A stretch of 64,000 nucleotides of DNA from Candidatus Woesearchaeota archaeon. GTDB taxonomy: Archaea > Nanobdellota > Nanobdellia > Woesearchaeales > GW2011-AR9. Position numbers and translations under genes: made by a program. The DNA lies in the NCBI GenBank assembly GCA_018696595.1, contig JABHQW010000008.1, positions 332,522-396,521 of the forward strand, written 5' to 3'. The notes beneath the pieces were generated by a model. The model saw only the letters and a program-made list of their open reading frames with translations, searched no databases and was not told the origin of the DNA. Shown in pieces: positions 7,669 through 16,248 of the stretch; within the stretch, counting starts at the first letter, position 1, and every line of letters starts with the position of its first letter.

Positions 7669-7968
7669 TTAGGGTGTTATTTGAGCCATTTCTGCTCTTA
7701 AATAGTATGATGGTGGACGTGGTTTATAACTGATTCTTTCTCTAAAAGAATTTTCACAAGCAGCAAACCTTTTGAAAAGTTTTCTAGATTCCCCTTGATA
7801 CTCATTTAGAAGCGGTATGGTATTCCTCATATGATCATCATATTGCTTCCAGTCTTGTTCGTTTGGTTCTTCCTCAAGTTTTAAATTTTCTATTCTTGCT
7901 GCTAACTCTTCAAATCTAACAATTTCTATTAAAATTTCTGAATCAGTTACTTTTCTTTTGCCAAACAT
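7669..7968 (-). CDS. Hypothetical helical protein, 99 aa
   Basis: A charged, mostly helical small protein (MFGKRKVTDSEILIEIVRFE...) with one Cys and a Pro-rich, Tyr-containing tail. It ends head-to-head with the gene at 6872. No family recognised; likely a lineage-specific protein. Confidence 0.55.
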   Translation of the reverse strand: MFGKRKVTDSEILIEIVRFEELAARIENLKLEEEPNEQDWKQYDDHMRNTIPLLNEYQGESRKLFKRFAACENSFRERISYKPRPPSYYLRAEMAQITP

Positions 7969-8028
7969 TTTATAATAATTCTGAGAGGGGCATATTTTTT
8001 ATAAATTTGTATGTACTCCAGCAGTCTA

Positions 8029-8715
8029 TCAAAAGACTTCAACCCTAAGCAACAACTTTTCCATCCCTTCTTGGTGACCAGCACCAACTATAACAAGAAT
8101 CTTCTTACCTGGATTCTTACGTAATATCTTAACAATATTTTTAACCATATACTTATTTCGATCTGAAACTAAAGCACGATAAACATTTGGATAAGTTTTC
8201 TTCATCATGTTCATCATTTTCTTAATAACTTCTTTTCCGGGAACTTTATTCAAATCAAATTGATCTAATCCCAATGCTTTAATTTGTTTCTTAGGAAACA
8301 ATAAACCTTTTAACATGTCATAAACAAACCTAAACTTCTCTTTCCAAGTTAAGTATTTAGAAAACTTCTTCAAAGTAATTTGAATTGGTTGATCAATAAA
8401 AGCAATTTCTAATTTCTCTTTACGAGCTAGTTCCATTGCGGCTTTCATCTCTGAACCAGGAGAAACTCCTACCATTTTACCCAATTTCTGCTGAACAAAC
8501 TGGCCGATCTTGGCAAACACGTAACCTTTTACACCTATCTTAAGAATCATAGCCAAGGAAACTTTACTTTTCTCTTCAGCCATTAAAGCAGATGCTCGTT
8601 GTAGATCTAATTCAATAGCAACAATATCTGGCTTCCAAGAGCTAACTGCGGCTTTAATCTCATCAACACTTCCTTGTGCGATATGAGAAGTACCTATGAT
8701 TTTAACGTTGTCCAT
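8029..8715 (-). CDS. TraB/PrgY-family protein
   Basis: About 228 aa with the TraB/PrgY/GumN family motifs: IIGTSHIA at the N-terminus, IVAIELDLQRA near residues 31-41, and ILVIVGAGHQEGM near the C-terminus. The family resembles metalloproteases of the EreA/ChaN clan and, in bacteria, PrgY limits peptide pheromone activity. Archaeal copies usually carry extra C-terminal membrane helices. This one stops after the GAGH motif, so it appears to be the soluble core only. The ATG at 8715 is chosen over an upstream TTG because a TATA-like TTTAAATA lies about 25 bases before it. Confidence 0.85.
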   Translation of the reverse strand: MDNVKIIGTSHIAQGSVDEIKAAVSSWKPDIVAIELDLQRASALMAEEKSKVSLAMILKIGVKGYVFAKIGQFVQQKLGKMVGVSPGSEMKAAMELARKEKLEIAFIDQPIQITLKKFSKYLTWKEKFRFVYDMLKGLLFPKKQIKALGLDQFDLNKVPGKEVIKKMMNMMKKTYPNVYRALVSDRNKYMVKNIVKILRKNPGKKILVIVGAGHQEGMEKLLLRVEVF

Positions 8716-8791
8716 AGTTAGGTTCAAATACAGAAAAGTATTTAAACTTAAGTAAATTTAATTAAATTTACATAGTGAGGTGGTTTATACA

Positions 8792-9070
8792 ATGTTAAAA
8801 ATGAAAAAAGTATCTGAAACTTACGATTTAAGAGTGTTTACCGATACAGGAGATTATTTTGGGGATGTTGAAGATAGTATCATCAACTCAAACAAAGTTT
8901 CTGGTTGGAAAATTAAAGCTACAAAAAATTCTTTCTTAAGCAGAGTTTTGGGAAGTGCTAAAGGAGTTATTGTTCCGCACCAGTTAGTTAAAGCTGTTGG
9001 CGACATTTTAATAATTTCTAAGAATGCTGTTCCTAGTGGCGCGATGGATGATAGTGAAGACGCAGAATGA
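8792..9070 (+). CDS. PRC-barrel domain protein
   Basis: About 92 aa. A small beta-barrel domain is built around VFTDTGDYFGDVED, GWKIKATKNSFL and KGVIVPHQLVKAVGDILII, then a short acidic tail. Archaeal proteins of this type include haloarchaeal CdpB proteins, which link SepF to the cell-division machinery. Others bind RNA or membranes, so a division role here is only suggested. The ATG follows a GAGGTGG ribosome-binding site by 8 bases; an upstream in-frame GTG overlaps that site and is rejected. A second PRC-barrel gene lies at 54403. Confidence 0.85.
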   Translation: MLKMKKVSETYDLRVFTDTGDYFGDVEDSIINSNKVSGWKIKATKNSFLSRVLGSAKGVIVPHQLVKAVGDILIISKNAVPSGAMDDSEDAE

Positions 9071-9162
9071 AGGTAGAAAAGTTTTATTTTGATTTACTTA
9101 ATTATCAATTTGTTCAAGGTAATCATGAGGACCTTGAATTCTTTACTTTTATTGCTGCTTAA
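9067..9162 (+). CDS. Possible 31-aa coupled ORF
   Basis: An ATG overlaps the stop of the PRC-barrel gene as ATGA and opens a 31-codon frame (MKVEKFYFDLLNYQ...). The overlap is the normal coupling arrangement in this genome. However, a perfect 8-bp hairpin lies within it (9113-9138), so the frame may simply be 3' untranslated sequence with a terminator. No family is recognisable at this length. Confidence 0.25.
   Translation: MKVEKFYFDLLNYQFVQGNHEDLEFFTFIAA
9113..9138. terminator. Hairpin after the PRC-barrel gene
   Basis: TTCAAGGT and ACCTTGAA form a perfect 8-bp stem around a 10-base loop, followed by a T-rich stretch. It may act in termination or 3'-end stability before the antiporter promoter. 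Confidence 0.4.
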
Positions 9163-9182
9163 TTCTTCTTCATTTTTCCGTA

Positions 9183-9193
9183 ATATATATAAA
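9183..9193 (+). promoter_or_regulatory. TATA box of the antiporter gene
   Basis: ATATATATAAAG-type box about 28 bases upstream of the ATG at 9216; predicts a leaderless or near-leaderless transcript. Confidence 0.55.
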
Positions 9194-9215
9194 GCAATAA
9201 TGACTTTCTAGGACT

Positions 9216-10547
9216 ATGGATGTGGTAACGTTAATTTTATTGGCAATTAGCCTAATTCTATTTTTTGGTTTCTTTGCAGAATGGTTTTTCCGTAAATTTA
9301 GTGTTCCAGACGTTTTATTCTTAATTATTCTTGGTTTTATCTTAGGTCCTTTTTCCTTAGGATATGTGACCCCTGCTAATCTAGCAGACATTGCACCCGT
9401 ATTTACAACGTTTACGTTAGTATTCTTATTGTTTGATGGTGCGTTTAACATAAACTTAACTTCTTTAATCAAAGAATTTTCTCACAGTTTTGTTTTAACA
9501 ATTTTTAATTTCATAATCTCTTCAGTAATTGTGGCATTAATTTTATGGCTGTTTGGTTTCTGGGTTGGTGGGATTTCAATTTTACTCTCACTTTTAGGTG
9601 GATTTCTTTTGGGAGGGGTCTCTTCTTCGTTTGTAATCCCCATTTTAAAACAAGTTAAAGTTGGAGAAAAGTTATATTCTTTATTAGCGTTAGAATCTGC
9701 ATTAACAGATGTTTTTTGTATTGTTTTTTCATTAACTGTTATTGAAATATTTCAATTAGGTGGTTTTGGATTACAAGAAACATTGGTACAATTAGTAAGT
9801 TTATTTGCAGTTGCTGGTTTAGTTGGATTAATAGGTGGAGTTATCTGGATTTTCTTAATTTTAAAAGTATTCAAAGAACACAATTATATGATCGCTATTG
9901 CCTACTTACTTTTAATTTATGTTATTACAGAATTCCTTAGTGGTAATGGTGCAATCGCAGCATTATTCTTTGGATTGATTTTAAAGAATTCTAAACAGTT
10001 GTCTTCAATTATTCGGGGATTATTAAGTAGTAAAGCTAAAGATAAAAAGAAAGCTCTTGAAGGTGAACTGGGCGTGTCTGTAACAACTCCAAGCGAAGAA
10101 TATTTTTATCATCAAATTTCTTTTTTCCTAAAAACATTTTTCTTTGTTTACATTGGAATTATGATTGATATTTCTGATTGGAAAGCGTTAGTTATTGGAA
10201 TAGTATTATCCTTTGTTTTAATGGGTACCAGAATGGCTTCATTATTACTCACTAAAAGAATGGACGACACTCATAGGACTTTAGTTAACGCAATTTTTGC
10301 TCGTGGTTTAGCAGCAGCAGCGATTGCTCAACTGGCAATAAATGCTGGAATCCCTCATGCGTTCTTCTTATCTAAGATTGCTTACGTGGCTATTACTGGA
10401 ACAATTGTGTTGAGCTCAGTTCGAGTATTCTTAATTAAAAGAAAAATGCCTCCTGCAGAAGAAGAAGGGGAAACCCTTATTGAAAGAAGAATTGAAAGAG
10501 CTGAAGGGAAAAAACACAAACATAAAAGAAAACATAGGCATAAATAA
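9216..10547 (+). CDS. Cation:proton antiporter (CPA family)
   Basis: 443 aa with 11-13 hydrophobic helices and the features of Na+/H+ exchangers. It has an N-terminal region with FGFFAEWFFRKFSVPDVLFL, a conserved GGVSSSFVIPIL helix, and LALESALTDVFCIVFSLT around residues 160-178, whose acidic residues correspond to the ion-binding site. A cytoplasmic tail rich in Lys, His and Arg (KKHKHKRKHRHK) ends the protein and may sense pH or bind acidic lipids. It exchanges protons with Na+ or K+ across the cell membrane. Followed by mscS, which together suggests an ion and osmotic homeostasis pair. Confidence 0.88.
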   Translation: MDVVTLILLAISLILFFGFFAEWFFRKFSVPDVLFLIILGFILGPFSLGYVTPANLADIAPVFTTFTLVFLLFDGAFNINLTSLIKEFSHSFVLTIFNFIISSVIVALILWLFGFWVGGISILLSLLGGFLLGGVSSSFVIPILKQVKVGEKLYSLLALESALTDVFCIVFSLTVIEIFQLGGFGLQETLVQLVSLFAVAGLVGLIGGVIWIFLILKVFKEHNYMIAIAYLLLIYVITEFLSGNGAIAALFFGLILKNSKQLSSIIRGLLSSKAKDKKKALEGELGVSVTTPSEEYFYHQISFFLKTFFFVYIGIMIDISDWKALVIGIVLSFVLMGTRMASLLLTKRMDDTHRTLVNAIFARGLAAAAIAQLAINAGIPHAFFLSKIAYVAITGTIVLSSVRVFLIKRKMPPAEEEGETLIERRIERAEGKKHKHKRKHRHK

Positions 10548-10588
10548 TACGTAACTCTTAAAAATAGTAGTTCTTTTTTAACATTAAA

Positions 10589-11647
10589 ATGAAAGAAATA
10601 ATTTTAAATTGGTTAGGGACAATTCCTTATGGTAATTATTTACAAAATAAATACCTTTTTGCTATTTTGATTTTGGTAACGTTTACAATTGGTGCTAAAC
10701 TATTGTTGTTTATTTTTGAGAAATATTTCCAAAGATGGGCCAAGAAAACTAAAACTGAAATTGATGATATTATTTTTGACAGAACTAAAAAGCCAGCATT
10801 TTATTTCTTGTTAGCAATTGGGTTGAAGTTAGCAATATTACATTTAGAAGTTAATGGGATCGTAAATTCTTTAGTTAATACACTTATGGCAATCGTGTTT
10901 GTATTTATTATTGCTAAAGTTGTTGATACAGTTATTGATATCTGGGGAGAAACTTTTGCTAAGAAAACTAAAAGTAAGATTGATGACGTTTTATTACCTT
11001 TATTTCATAAATTTACAAAAGTATTATTTGTGATCATTGCAATTCTATGGGTCTTAAAAATATGGGGCATTGATATTGGCCCATATTTGGCAGGGGCAGG
11101 AATTTTGGGAATAGTTATTGGGTTTGCTTTACAAGATTCTCTAAAAAACATTCTTGGTGGAATCACTTTACTTCTAGACAAAACTTTTGAGATTGGGGAT
11201 AAAGTTAAGATTGAATCTGGTAAAGTGGGAACAATTCATGATATTGGCTTAAGAAGTACTAAATTAATTACTTATGATAATGAAGTGATTTACATCCCTA
11301 ATGGATATTTAGCAAACTCTCAAGTACAGAATTATACCAGACCAAATCCAAAAGTTCGTGTAGGTATAGATTTTGGTGTTGAGTACGGCAGCGATGTTGC
11401 TAAAGTAACTGAATTAATTGTGGGGACTTTGAAAGGAACGGGTGGTCTTTTATCTGATCCTCTTCCAGCTGTACACTTTTTGTCTATGGGTGATTTTGCT
11501 TTAAACTTTAAAGCATATTTCTGGGTAGAGAAATGGGGCGATGCTTACAGTAAGAAGTTGGAAGTTACTGAAGCGATTTATAATGCTTTGAACAAAGCTA
11601 AAATTGGAATACCTTTCCCAACACAAACTATTGAGCTAAAGAAGTAA
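10589..11647 (+). CDS. mscS: Small-conductance mechanosensitive channel (MscS family)
   Basis: 352 aa. Three to five N-terminal membrane helices precede the pore helix (LAGAGILGIVIGFALQDSLK). Then comes the beta domain with EIGDKVKIESGKVGTIHDIG and the IPNGYLANSQVQNY stretch, and a C-terminal alpha/beta vestibule. All core MscS features are present. The channel releases solutes when the membrane is stretched. It follows the antiporter on the same strand at a distance of about 40 bases. A hairpin element begins ten bases after its stop. Confidence 0.94.
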   Translation: MKEIILNWLGTIPYGNYLQNKYLFAILILVTFTIGAKLLLFIFEKYFQRWAKKTKTEIDDIIFDRTKKPAFYFLLAIGLKLAILHLEVNGIVNSLVNTLMAIVFVFIIAKVVDTVIDIWGETFAKKTKSKIDDVLLPLFHKFTKVLFVIIAILWVLKIWGIDIGPYLAGAGILGIVIGFALQDSLKNILGGITLLLDKTFEIGDKVKIESGKVGTIHDIGLRSTKLITYDNEVIYIPNGYLANSQVQNYTRPNPKVRVGIDFGVEYGSDVAKVTELIVGTLKGTGGLLSDPLPAVHFLSMGDFALNFKAYFWVEKWGDAYSKKLEVTEAIYNALNKAKIGIPFPTQTIELKK

Positions 11648-11656
11648 GTTCCTTAG

Positions 11657-11733
11657 TAAAAGCACTACCACCAATGGAGGCGCATTTTGGAGTGTAACGA
11701 CAAAATCTCGGGCGCCGTGCCGTAGTGCTTTTA
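11657..11733. repeat. Hairpin element, copy 1
   Basis: A 12-bp stem (TAAAAGCACTAC with GTAGTGCTTTTA) encloses a core shared with the copies at 16062 and 17282. The 5' side reads CCAATGGA, then GGCGC, then ATTTTG; the 3' side reads CAAAAT, then CTCGG, then GCGCC, then GTGC. GGCGC pairs with GCGCC and ATTTTG with CAAAAT, leaving CTCGG as a one-sided bulge and an 11-base loop. It sits between the mscS stop and the promoter of the next gene, so it is in the mscS 3' region or is a separate transcript. Family unknown to me. Confidence 0.8.
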
Positions 11734-11785
11734 GTTGCTTTAAATAAGCAAATATTTTTATATTCTCTTTCTTTTTATTCTTATT

Positions 11786-11977
11786 ATGGACATATTATCA
11801 CCAATCGGAATTATTGTAATCGCTTTGTTAGTAGTTGTTTCTGCTAGCTTCCTTTCTAAAATTCTCAAGGTGGTATTCTATTTATTATTGATAGCTTTCG
11901 TATTGGTTGTGTTGTTTGGTATCTCTTACAACGATTTGTTGGGTTGGGCTTATGGGATTGTGCTGTGGGCGTTTTAA
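11786..11977 (+). CDS. Small membrane protein, 63 aa
   Basis: Almost entirely hydrophobic with two predicted membrane helices (about residues 5-23 and 27-46) and a short basic connector (SKILK). A TATA-like TTTTTATATT around 11753 precedes the ATG by about 27 bases, supporting expression. No family recognised. Confidence 0.6.
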   Translation: MDILSPIGIIVIALLVVVSASFLSKILKVVFYLLLIAFVLVVLFGISYNDLLGWAYGIVLWAF

Positions 11978-12028
11978 ATATTCTCTAAACAAGTAAAACT
12001 TATAAAGAATTAAGTTCCTAGTATTTTT

Positions 12029-12985
12029 ATGACTTCATCTATTTGGACAGAAAAGTACAGACCGCAAACTTTTGAAGAAGTTAAGGGTCAGAATGAGATT
12101 GTAAATAAAATTAAAGCATTTGTTTCTACAGGAAGTATGCCTCATTTATTATTTTCCGGGCCAGCAGGTGTAGGAAAAACAACTCTCTCTTTAGTAATTG
12201 CTAAACAACTGTTCGGAGAATCTTGGAGACAAAACACTTTAGAATTAAATGCTTCTGATGAAAGAGGAATTGATGTTATCAGAGTTAAAGTTAAAGATTT
12301 TGCTCGAACAAAAGCAATCGGCGATGTACCTTTCAAATTGATTTATTTAGATGAGTCAGATGCTTTAACAAAAGAAGCACAGCAAGCTCTAAGAAGAACC
12401 ATGGAGAACTATACTAGAACTTGCAGATTTATTTTGTCATGTAATTATTCTTCAAAGATTATTGATCCAATTCAATCAAGGTGTGCAGTGTTTAGATTTA
12501 GACCTCTTGCAGAAGAAGACATTTATCAGATGATTGATAAGTTATCTACAGATGAAGGCTTAACTGTTTCTGAAGAGGCTAAGAAGGCTTTATTTGAGGT
12601 ATCTAATGGCGATTGTCGAAGACTTGAGAATGTAATGCAATCTTGTGCTGTAATCAAAAAAGATTTGGATGGAGAATTAGTTTATTCTATGGCTTCTGTC
12701 GCTAAACCAAAAGAGGTTAAAGAATTGTTAGAAGTTGCTGCTAAAGGGGATTTCATTTCTTCACGTAAGAAACTTCTTGACTTAATGTTAAATTATGGTT
12801 TGTCTGGCTTAGATGTGATTAAACAGATTCAAAGAGAAATTTGGAACTTAGAATTGTTTGATGAGAAGAAAGTTGAGTTGATTGACAAATGTGGAGAAGT
12901 AGAGTTTCGAATGTCTGAAGGATCAGATGAGTATGTGCAATTAGAAGCTTTTCTGGCGTTCGTTGTTATGGTTGGTAGTAAGTAG
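12029..12985 (+). CDS. rfcS: Replication factor C small subunit
   Basis: 318 aa, the usual length of archaeal RfcS. The AAA+ core has Walker A GPAGVGKT at 44-51, Walker B LIYLDESD at 104-111 (the more common form is DEAD), sensor 1 in FILSCNY, and the SRC arginine-finger motif at 150-152. A C-terminal collar domain follows. With the large subunit, not in this window, it loads the PCNA clamp for DNA replication. The gene has its own TATA-like box and is followed after 30 bases by an MFS transporter on the same strand. Confidence 0.95.
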   Translation: MTSSIWTEKYRPQTFEEVKGQNEIVNKIKAFVSTGSMPHLLFSGPAGVGKTTLSLVIAKQLFGESWRQNTLELNASDERGIDVIRVKVKDFARTKAIGDVPFKLIYLDESDALTKEAQQALRRTMENYTRTCRFILSCNYSSKIIDPIQSRCAVFRFRPLAEEDIYQMIDKLSTDEGLTVSEEAKKALFEVSNGDCRRLENVMQSCAVIKKDLDGELVYSMASVAKPKEVKELLEVAAKGDFISSRKKLLDLMLNYGLSGLDVIKQIQREIWNLELFDEKKVELIDKCGEVEFRMSEGSDEYVQLEAFLAFVVMVGSK

Positions 12986-13015
12986 TTTTATATATTATTT
13001 TAATTTCTTTATCAT

Positions 13016-14203
13016 ATGAAGTTTGATAACCTTACTAAAATAAAACTAGTGTATTTCTTCAAATCATTATTCTTCTTTTCGCCAATTATCACTCTCTTTT
13101 ATTTCTCTCGTGGCTTAGATACGTTTCAAGTAGTTTCTTTAGAAGCCATCTTAATAATTTCTGTGCTACTAATGGAAGTTCCAACTGGAATTATTGCAGA
13201 TAAGATTGGCAGAAAGTATTCTTTATCAATCCTAACTTTCTTTTATGTAATAGGAAACATTTGGACCATTTATGCTCACTCTTATCGAGAATTTATTTTT
13301 ATTGAGATCCTGTTTGGAATTGGAATCGCTTTTGGTTCTGGAGCAATAGAAGCGTTAGTTTATGATTCTCTTAAGTATCAAAAGAAAGAACGAACCATGG
13401 GCAAGGTCTGGGGCTCAATTAATTCTTATGCTTTAGTTGCGGGCGTTTTTGCGGTTACGTTAGGCGGATATTTGGCTAGGTCGCATGATTCAGATTCCTT
13501 TGTTCTATTACTTTGGCTTTATACGATCGGAGCAGTAATTGCTTTTATAATTTCATTATTTGTTACAGAAAGGAAACACGAGAAAGATATTGTTAGAAAA
13601 AGTCCGCTATTATTGTTTAAAGAATCAACAGTTCATATTCTTGAAAATAAATCTTTGAGAAGAATAATTCTTCTTTCTGTGTTTACGCTTCCATTTACAC
13701 ATGTAATCTTATTTTTGTTTCAACCATATTTTTTAATGGCCAATGTCAATAATGCTTTATTTGGGGTGGCTATGGCTATTGGGTCTGTTTTAGGTTTTTT
13801 CTTAATGAAATATGCTTACAAAATTGAAAGAAGGTTTGGAGTTAGCAAAACAATGTTTGTTGCTACTATCTTGCCCGGATTATTATATTTAGTGATGGCT
13901 TTCTTTATTGGTCCTTGGTTATCTTTTACTTGGTACGTCTTACAAAAAGGTTTTATGAAGATTAGATGGCCTTTATTTTCACAGTATCAAAATACACATA
14001 TTAAGAGTTACAATCGAGCCACCGTTTTGTCAGTAATTTCAATGATTGTTTCTTTATACTTAGGAATCATGCGTTTAGTTCTTGGAAAGATTGCTAATTA
14101 CGATTTGATTACTTCATTTGTTGTTATGGGCGTAATTATTGTTGTTGGTGCAATCGCTTTCAGAATTAATGAAGGGCACGTTAATGGTTCTGAGAGTGGA
14201 TAA
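13016..14203 (+). CDS. MFS transporter
   Basis: 395 aa with about 12 hydrophobic helices. The MFS signature between helices 2 and 3 is present (MEVPTGIIADKIGRKYSL), as is a GIGIAFGSGAIEALVYDSL helix typical of drug- or metabolite-export MFS proteins. A central loop rich in Lys/Glu separates the two halves. The substrate cannot be told from sequence. It may be cotranscribed with rfcS upstream and the hydrolase downstream, with gaps of about 30 bases each. Confidence 0.85.
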   Translation: MKFDNLTKIKLVYFFKSLFFFSPIITLFYFSRGLDTFQVVSLEAILIISVLLMEVPTGIIADKIGRKYSLSILTFFYVIGNIWTIYAHSYREFIFIEILFGIGIAFGSGAIEALVYDSLKYQKKERTMGKVWGSINSYALVAGVFAVTLGGYLARSHDSDSFVLLLWLYTIGAVIAFIISLFVTERKHEKDIVRKSPLLLFKESTVHILENKSLRRIILLSVFTLPFTHVILFLFQPYFLMANVNNALFGVAMAIGSVLGFFLMKYAYKIERRFGVSKTMFVATILPGLLYLVMAFFIGPWLSFTWYVLQKGFMKIRWPLFSQYQNTHIKSYNRATVLSVISMIVSLYLGIMRLVLGKIANYDLITSFVVMGVIIVVGAIAFRINEGHVNGSESG

Positions 14204-14235
14204 AATATATAAATGGAAAAGATAGGGATTATAAA

Positions 14236-15024
14236 ATGACAGAAAAAATATACTTCCACAATTCAAAGAAGCAAAAGTTATGTGGGGTCCTAGAAGAACC
14301 TAAGCAAAGTAAAGAAGAAATTGTTATTCTTGTTCATGGATATAGTTCTAATAAAGAAGGTAAAACAACATCAGACATGGCTAAAGAATTGACGACAAGA
14401 GGGATGAATAGTTTTAGAATTGATTTGGATGGTTGTGGCGAATCAGAAGGATACTTCGCTGAACAGACAGTAACAAGCATGGCAGACGATATTGTTTCTG
14501 CGATTAAGTTTGTTGAAAGTTTAGGTTACGAGAATATTGATTTAATGGGGGCTAGTGGCGGTGCAATCTCAAGTATGGTTGCGGTTTTACAATGTCCCCA
14601 AATTAGAAAACTAGCATTAAAATCTCCAACATTTGATTATGTTGAACAAAGAAGAAAAAGTTATGGTGAAGAAAAAATAAAAAAATGGAAAGAGAAAGGC
14701 CATTTAATGATTGAAAAAAGTAGAGGCACTTTAAGGGTTGATTACTCCTTCTTTGAAGATGCACACAATCATATTATGTATGATAAAGTTAAAAATATTA
14801 GTTGTCCTGTTTTGATGATTCATGGTGATGCTGATGAAGTAGTTGATATTAAACAGAGTAAAAAGGCAGTAAATAATTTTCCTAATGTTAAATTAATTAT
14901 TTTTCATGGGGCTAATCATAATTTGGGTTTAGATGGAGATCGGTCTCTATCAAATAAACTATTTGCAGATTGGTTGGAAGGAAAAGAATTAATTGTTTCT
15001 GAACCACATTACTTTTACAATTAA
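14236..15024 (+). CDS. Alpha/beta hydrolase
   Basis: 262 aa with the complete hydrolase triad: nucleophile Ser107 in GASGG, an acid in GDADEVVD around residues 198-204, and His228 in HGANHNL. ILVHGYSSNKEG at 31-42 forms the oxyanion region. There is no signal peptide, so it acts in the cytoplasm, probably as a carboxylesterase or acyl hydrolase. The substrate is unknown. It lies at the end of a same-strand run behind the MFS transporter and converges on the lipoprotein gene at 15071. Confidence 0.88.
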   Translation: MTEKIYFHNSKKQKLCGVLEEPKQSKEEIVILVHGYSSNKEGKTTSDMAKELTTRGMNSFRIDLDGCGESEGYFAEQTVTSMADDIVSAIKFVESLGYENIDLMGASGGAISSMVAVLQCPQIRKLALKSPTFDYVEQRRKSYGEEKIKKWKEKGHLMIEKSRGTLRVDYSFFEDAHNHIMYDKVKNISCPVLMIHGDADEVVDIKQSKKAVNNFPNVKLIIFHGANHNLGLDGDRSLSNKLFADWLEGKELIVSEPHYFYN

Positions 15025-15070
15025 AACCTGGATAGAAAAAATAAATTAAAAAGAAAAAAATAAAAAAACT

Positions 15071-15967
15071 TTATTCAACACTCTCTTTGATTCTTAGAGT
15101 TTCCTGAATAATGTCTCTGTATTTGTAAGAAATTGTTAACCCTAACTGCTTAGTTGCTAAAGTTCCTTCTGGTAACGCTTCTTTTAACTTACAGATTATT
15201 TCTGCTTCGCCGTTAATTAAACGAGCTTCTCCCAACTTGCCACCTTGTTTACATTCCCAATTAATATCATCAATAGCGTAAGCCACTCTTTCCTGAACTC
15301 CAAAGTCGTCTCCTGGCTTAGTTACTTTACCACTGCCAACATTACTTACTTTAATCTTCAAAGCCATAATACCTTTACCAGCAGTACTTTCTTCCACACT
15401 AGTAATTGTAATTGGTGCACCAGAAACAAAATAAGTTTTTGCTCCATCTATTGTACAAACACGGTCGTCAGTTAAATCTTCTTTTAAACAAACTTCCGGA
15501 ACGATCAAATAAGTTTCATAATTGTAATCAAAGTTTGCAAACCATTCTCTGTCAATAGCTCCATTAACTGGTTGACTATATTTTGCATCTGAAGAAAATG
15601 TTAAAGTTTCTTCTCCACCGATAGTTAAAAGTTCAGAAACAGTTTCAATTGTTCCAGCATTTTTTAATGCTAGTGAAGGAATTCCTGTGAAGTCCATAGA
15701 AGGTCCTTTTAATTCCACAGTAATGTCTCCTGGTTGAATCTCATATTCTCCTTTGTTGTTCAGAGTAACTTCAATAGGAATTGTTTCTGCATCAAAAATA
15801 CTATAAACTCCGTCTTCTACAACTCCGAATGGTTCGAAGGTAGCCATTATTCCTTGTGTTCCGCCAATGAATGCTCCACTACCTGCTGTTGTAGTTGTGT
15901 CTTCACCATCACATCCTACTAATAGAATTGCACTAATCAATAAAATTGCTAAAATTATTCGTTTCAT
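15071..15967 (-). CDS. Predicted lipoprotein, 298 aa
   Basis: The N-terminus has a lysine/arginine pair, a hydrophobic stretch and a lipobox LVGC with Cys19, followed by DGED. This predicts lipidation by Lgt and cleavage by LspA, both encoded in this window. The mature part is beta-rich with Ig-like or CARDB-like segments (VTLNNKGEYEIQPGDITVEL; LKIKVSNVGSGKVTKPGDDF) and four Cys. The gene at 16249 encodes a similarly organised lipoprotein with matching 'NNKG/NVGSGKV' versus 'HNKGND/NNGGGRV' patterns, so the two are probably paralogues. A GAGGT ribosome-binding site precedes the ATG. Function unknown; surface-exposed by inference. Confidence 0.8.
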   Translation of the reverse strand: MKRIILAILLISAILLVGCDGEDTTTTAGSGAFIGGTQGIMATFEPFGVVEDGVYSIFDAETIPIEVTLNNKGEYEIQPGDITVELKGPSMDFTGIPSLALKNAGTIETVSELLTIGGEETLTFSSDAKYSQPVNGAIDREWFANFDYNYETYLIVPEVCLKEDLTDDRVCTIDGAKTYFVSGAPITITSVEESTAGKGIMALKIKVSNVGSGKVTKPGDDFGVQERVAYAIDDINWECKQGGKLGEARLINGEAEIICKLKEALPEGTLATKQLGLTISYKYRDIIQETLRIKESVE

Positions 15968-16015
15968 CTTATCTTACCTCTTTTAATTATAATTATATTG
16001 GAAAAGAATATTGAC

Positions 16016-16024
16016 ATATATAAA
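16016..16024 (-). promoter_or_regulatory. TATA box of the lipoprotein gene at 15071
   Basis: TTTATATAT on the minus strand lies about 50 bases before the ATG, which leaves room for a short leader carrying the GAGGT ribosome-binding site. The hairpin element at 16062 lies upstream of this box. Confidence 0.5.
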
Positions 16025-16061
16025 GTTTACTCATTGTCTGTGTAGTCAAGTCTTCTGTGTT

Positions 16062-16187
16062 AGCAAAAGCATTACCGCCAATGGAGGCACATTTTGTTCA
16101 TTTTTTATTTAATGAAAAGCACGAAACAACGTGAAGTGGCTAAAATTAATGGACAAAATCTTAGGTGCCGTGCGTAATGCTTTTGCT
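16062..16187. repeat. Hairpin element, copy 2
   Basis: A perfect 14-bp stem (AGCAAAAGCATTAC with GTAATGCTTTTGCT) encloses the same core as copy 1: CGCCAATGGA, GGCAC, ATTTT on one side and AAAAT, CTTAG, GTGCC, GTGC on the other. The upper helix is 11 bp, with ATTTTGTTCAT facing ATGGACAAAAT, and the apical part carries a CACG/CGTG hairpin. Compared with copy 1, GGCGC/GCGCC has become GGCAC/GTGCC and CACTAC/GTAGTG has become CATTAC/GTAATG. These are paired changes that keep the stem. Confidence 0.82.
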
Positions 16188-16248
16188 CAATTAATTAATA
16201 TTTAATAGAATTTTAACTTAATGATGCAAACAGCAATTCCATAGAAAT

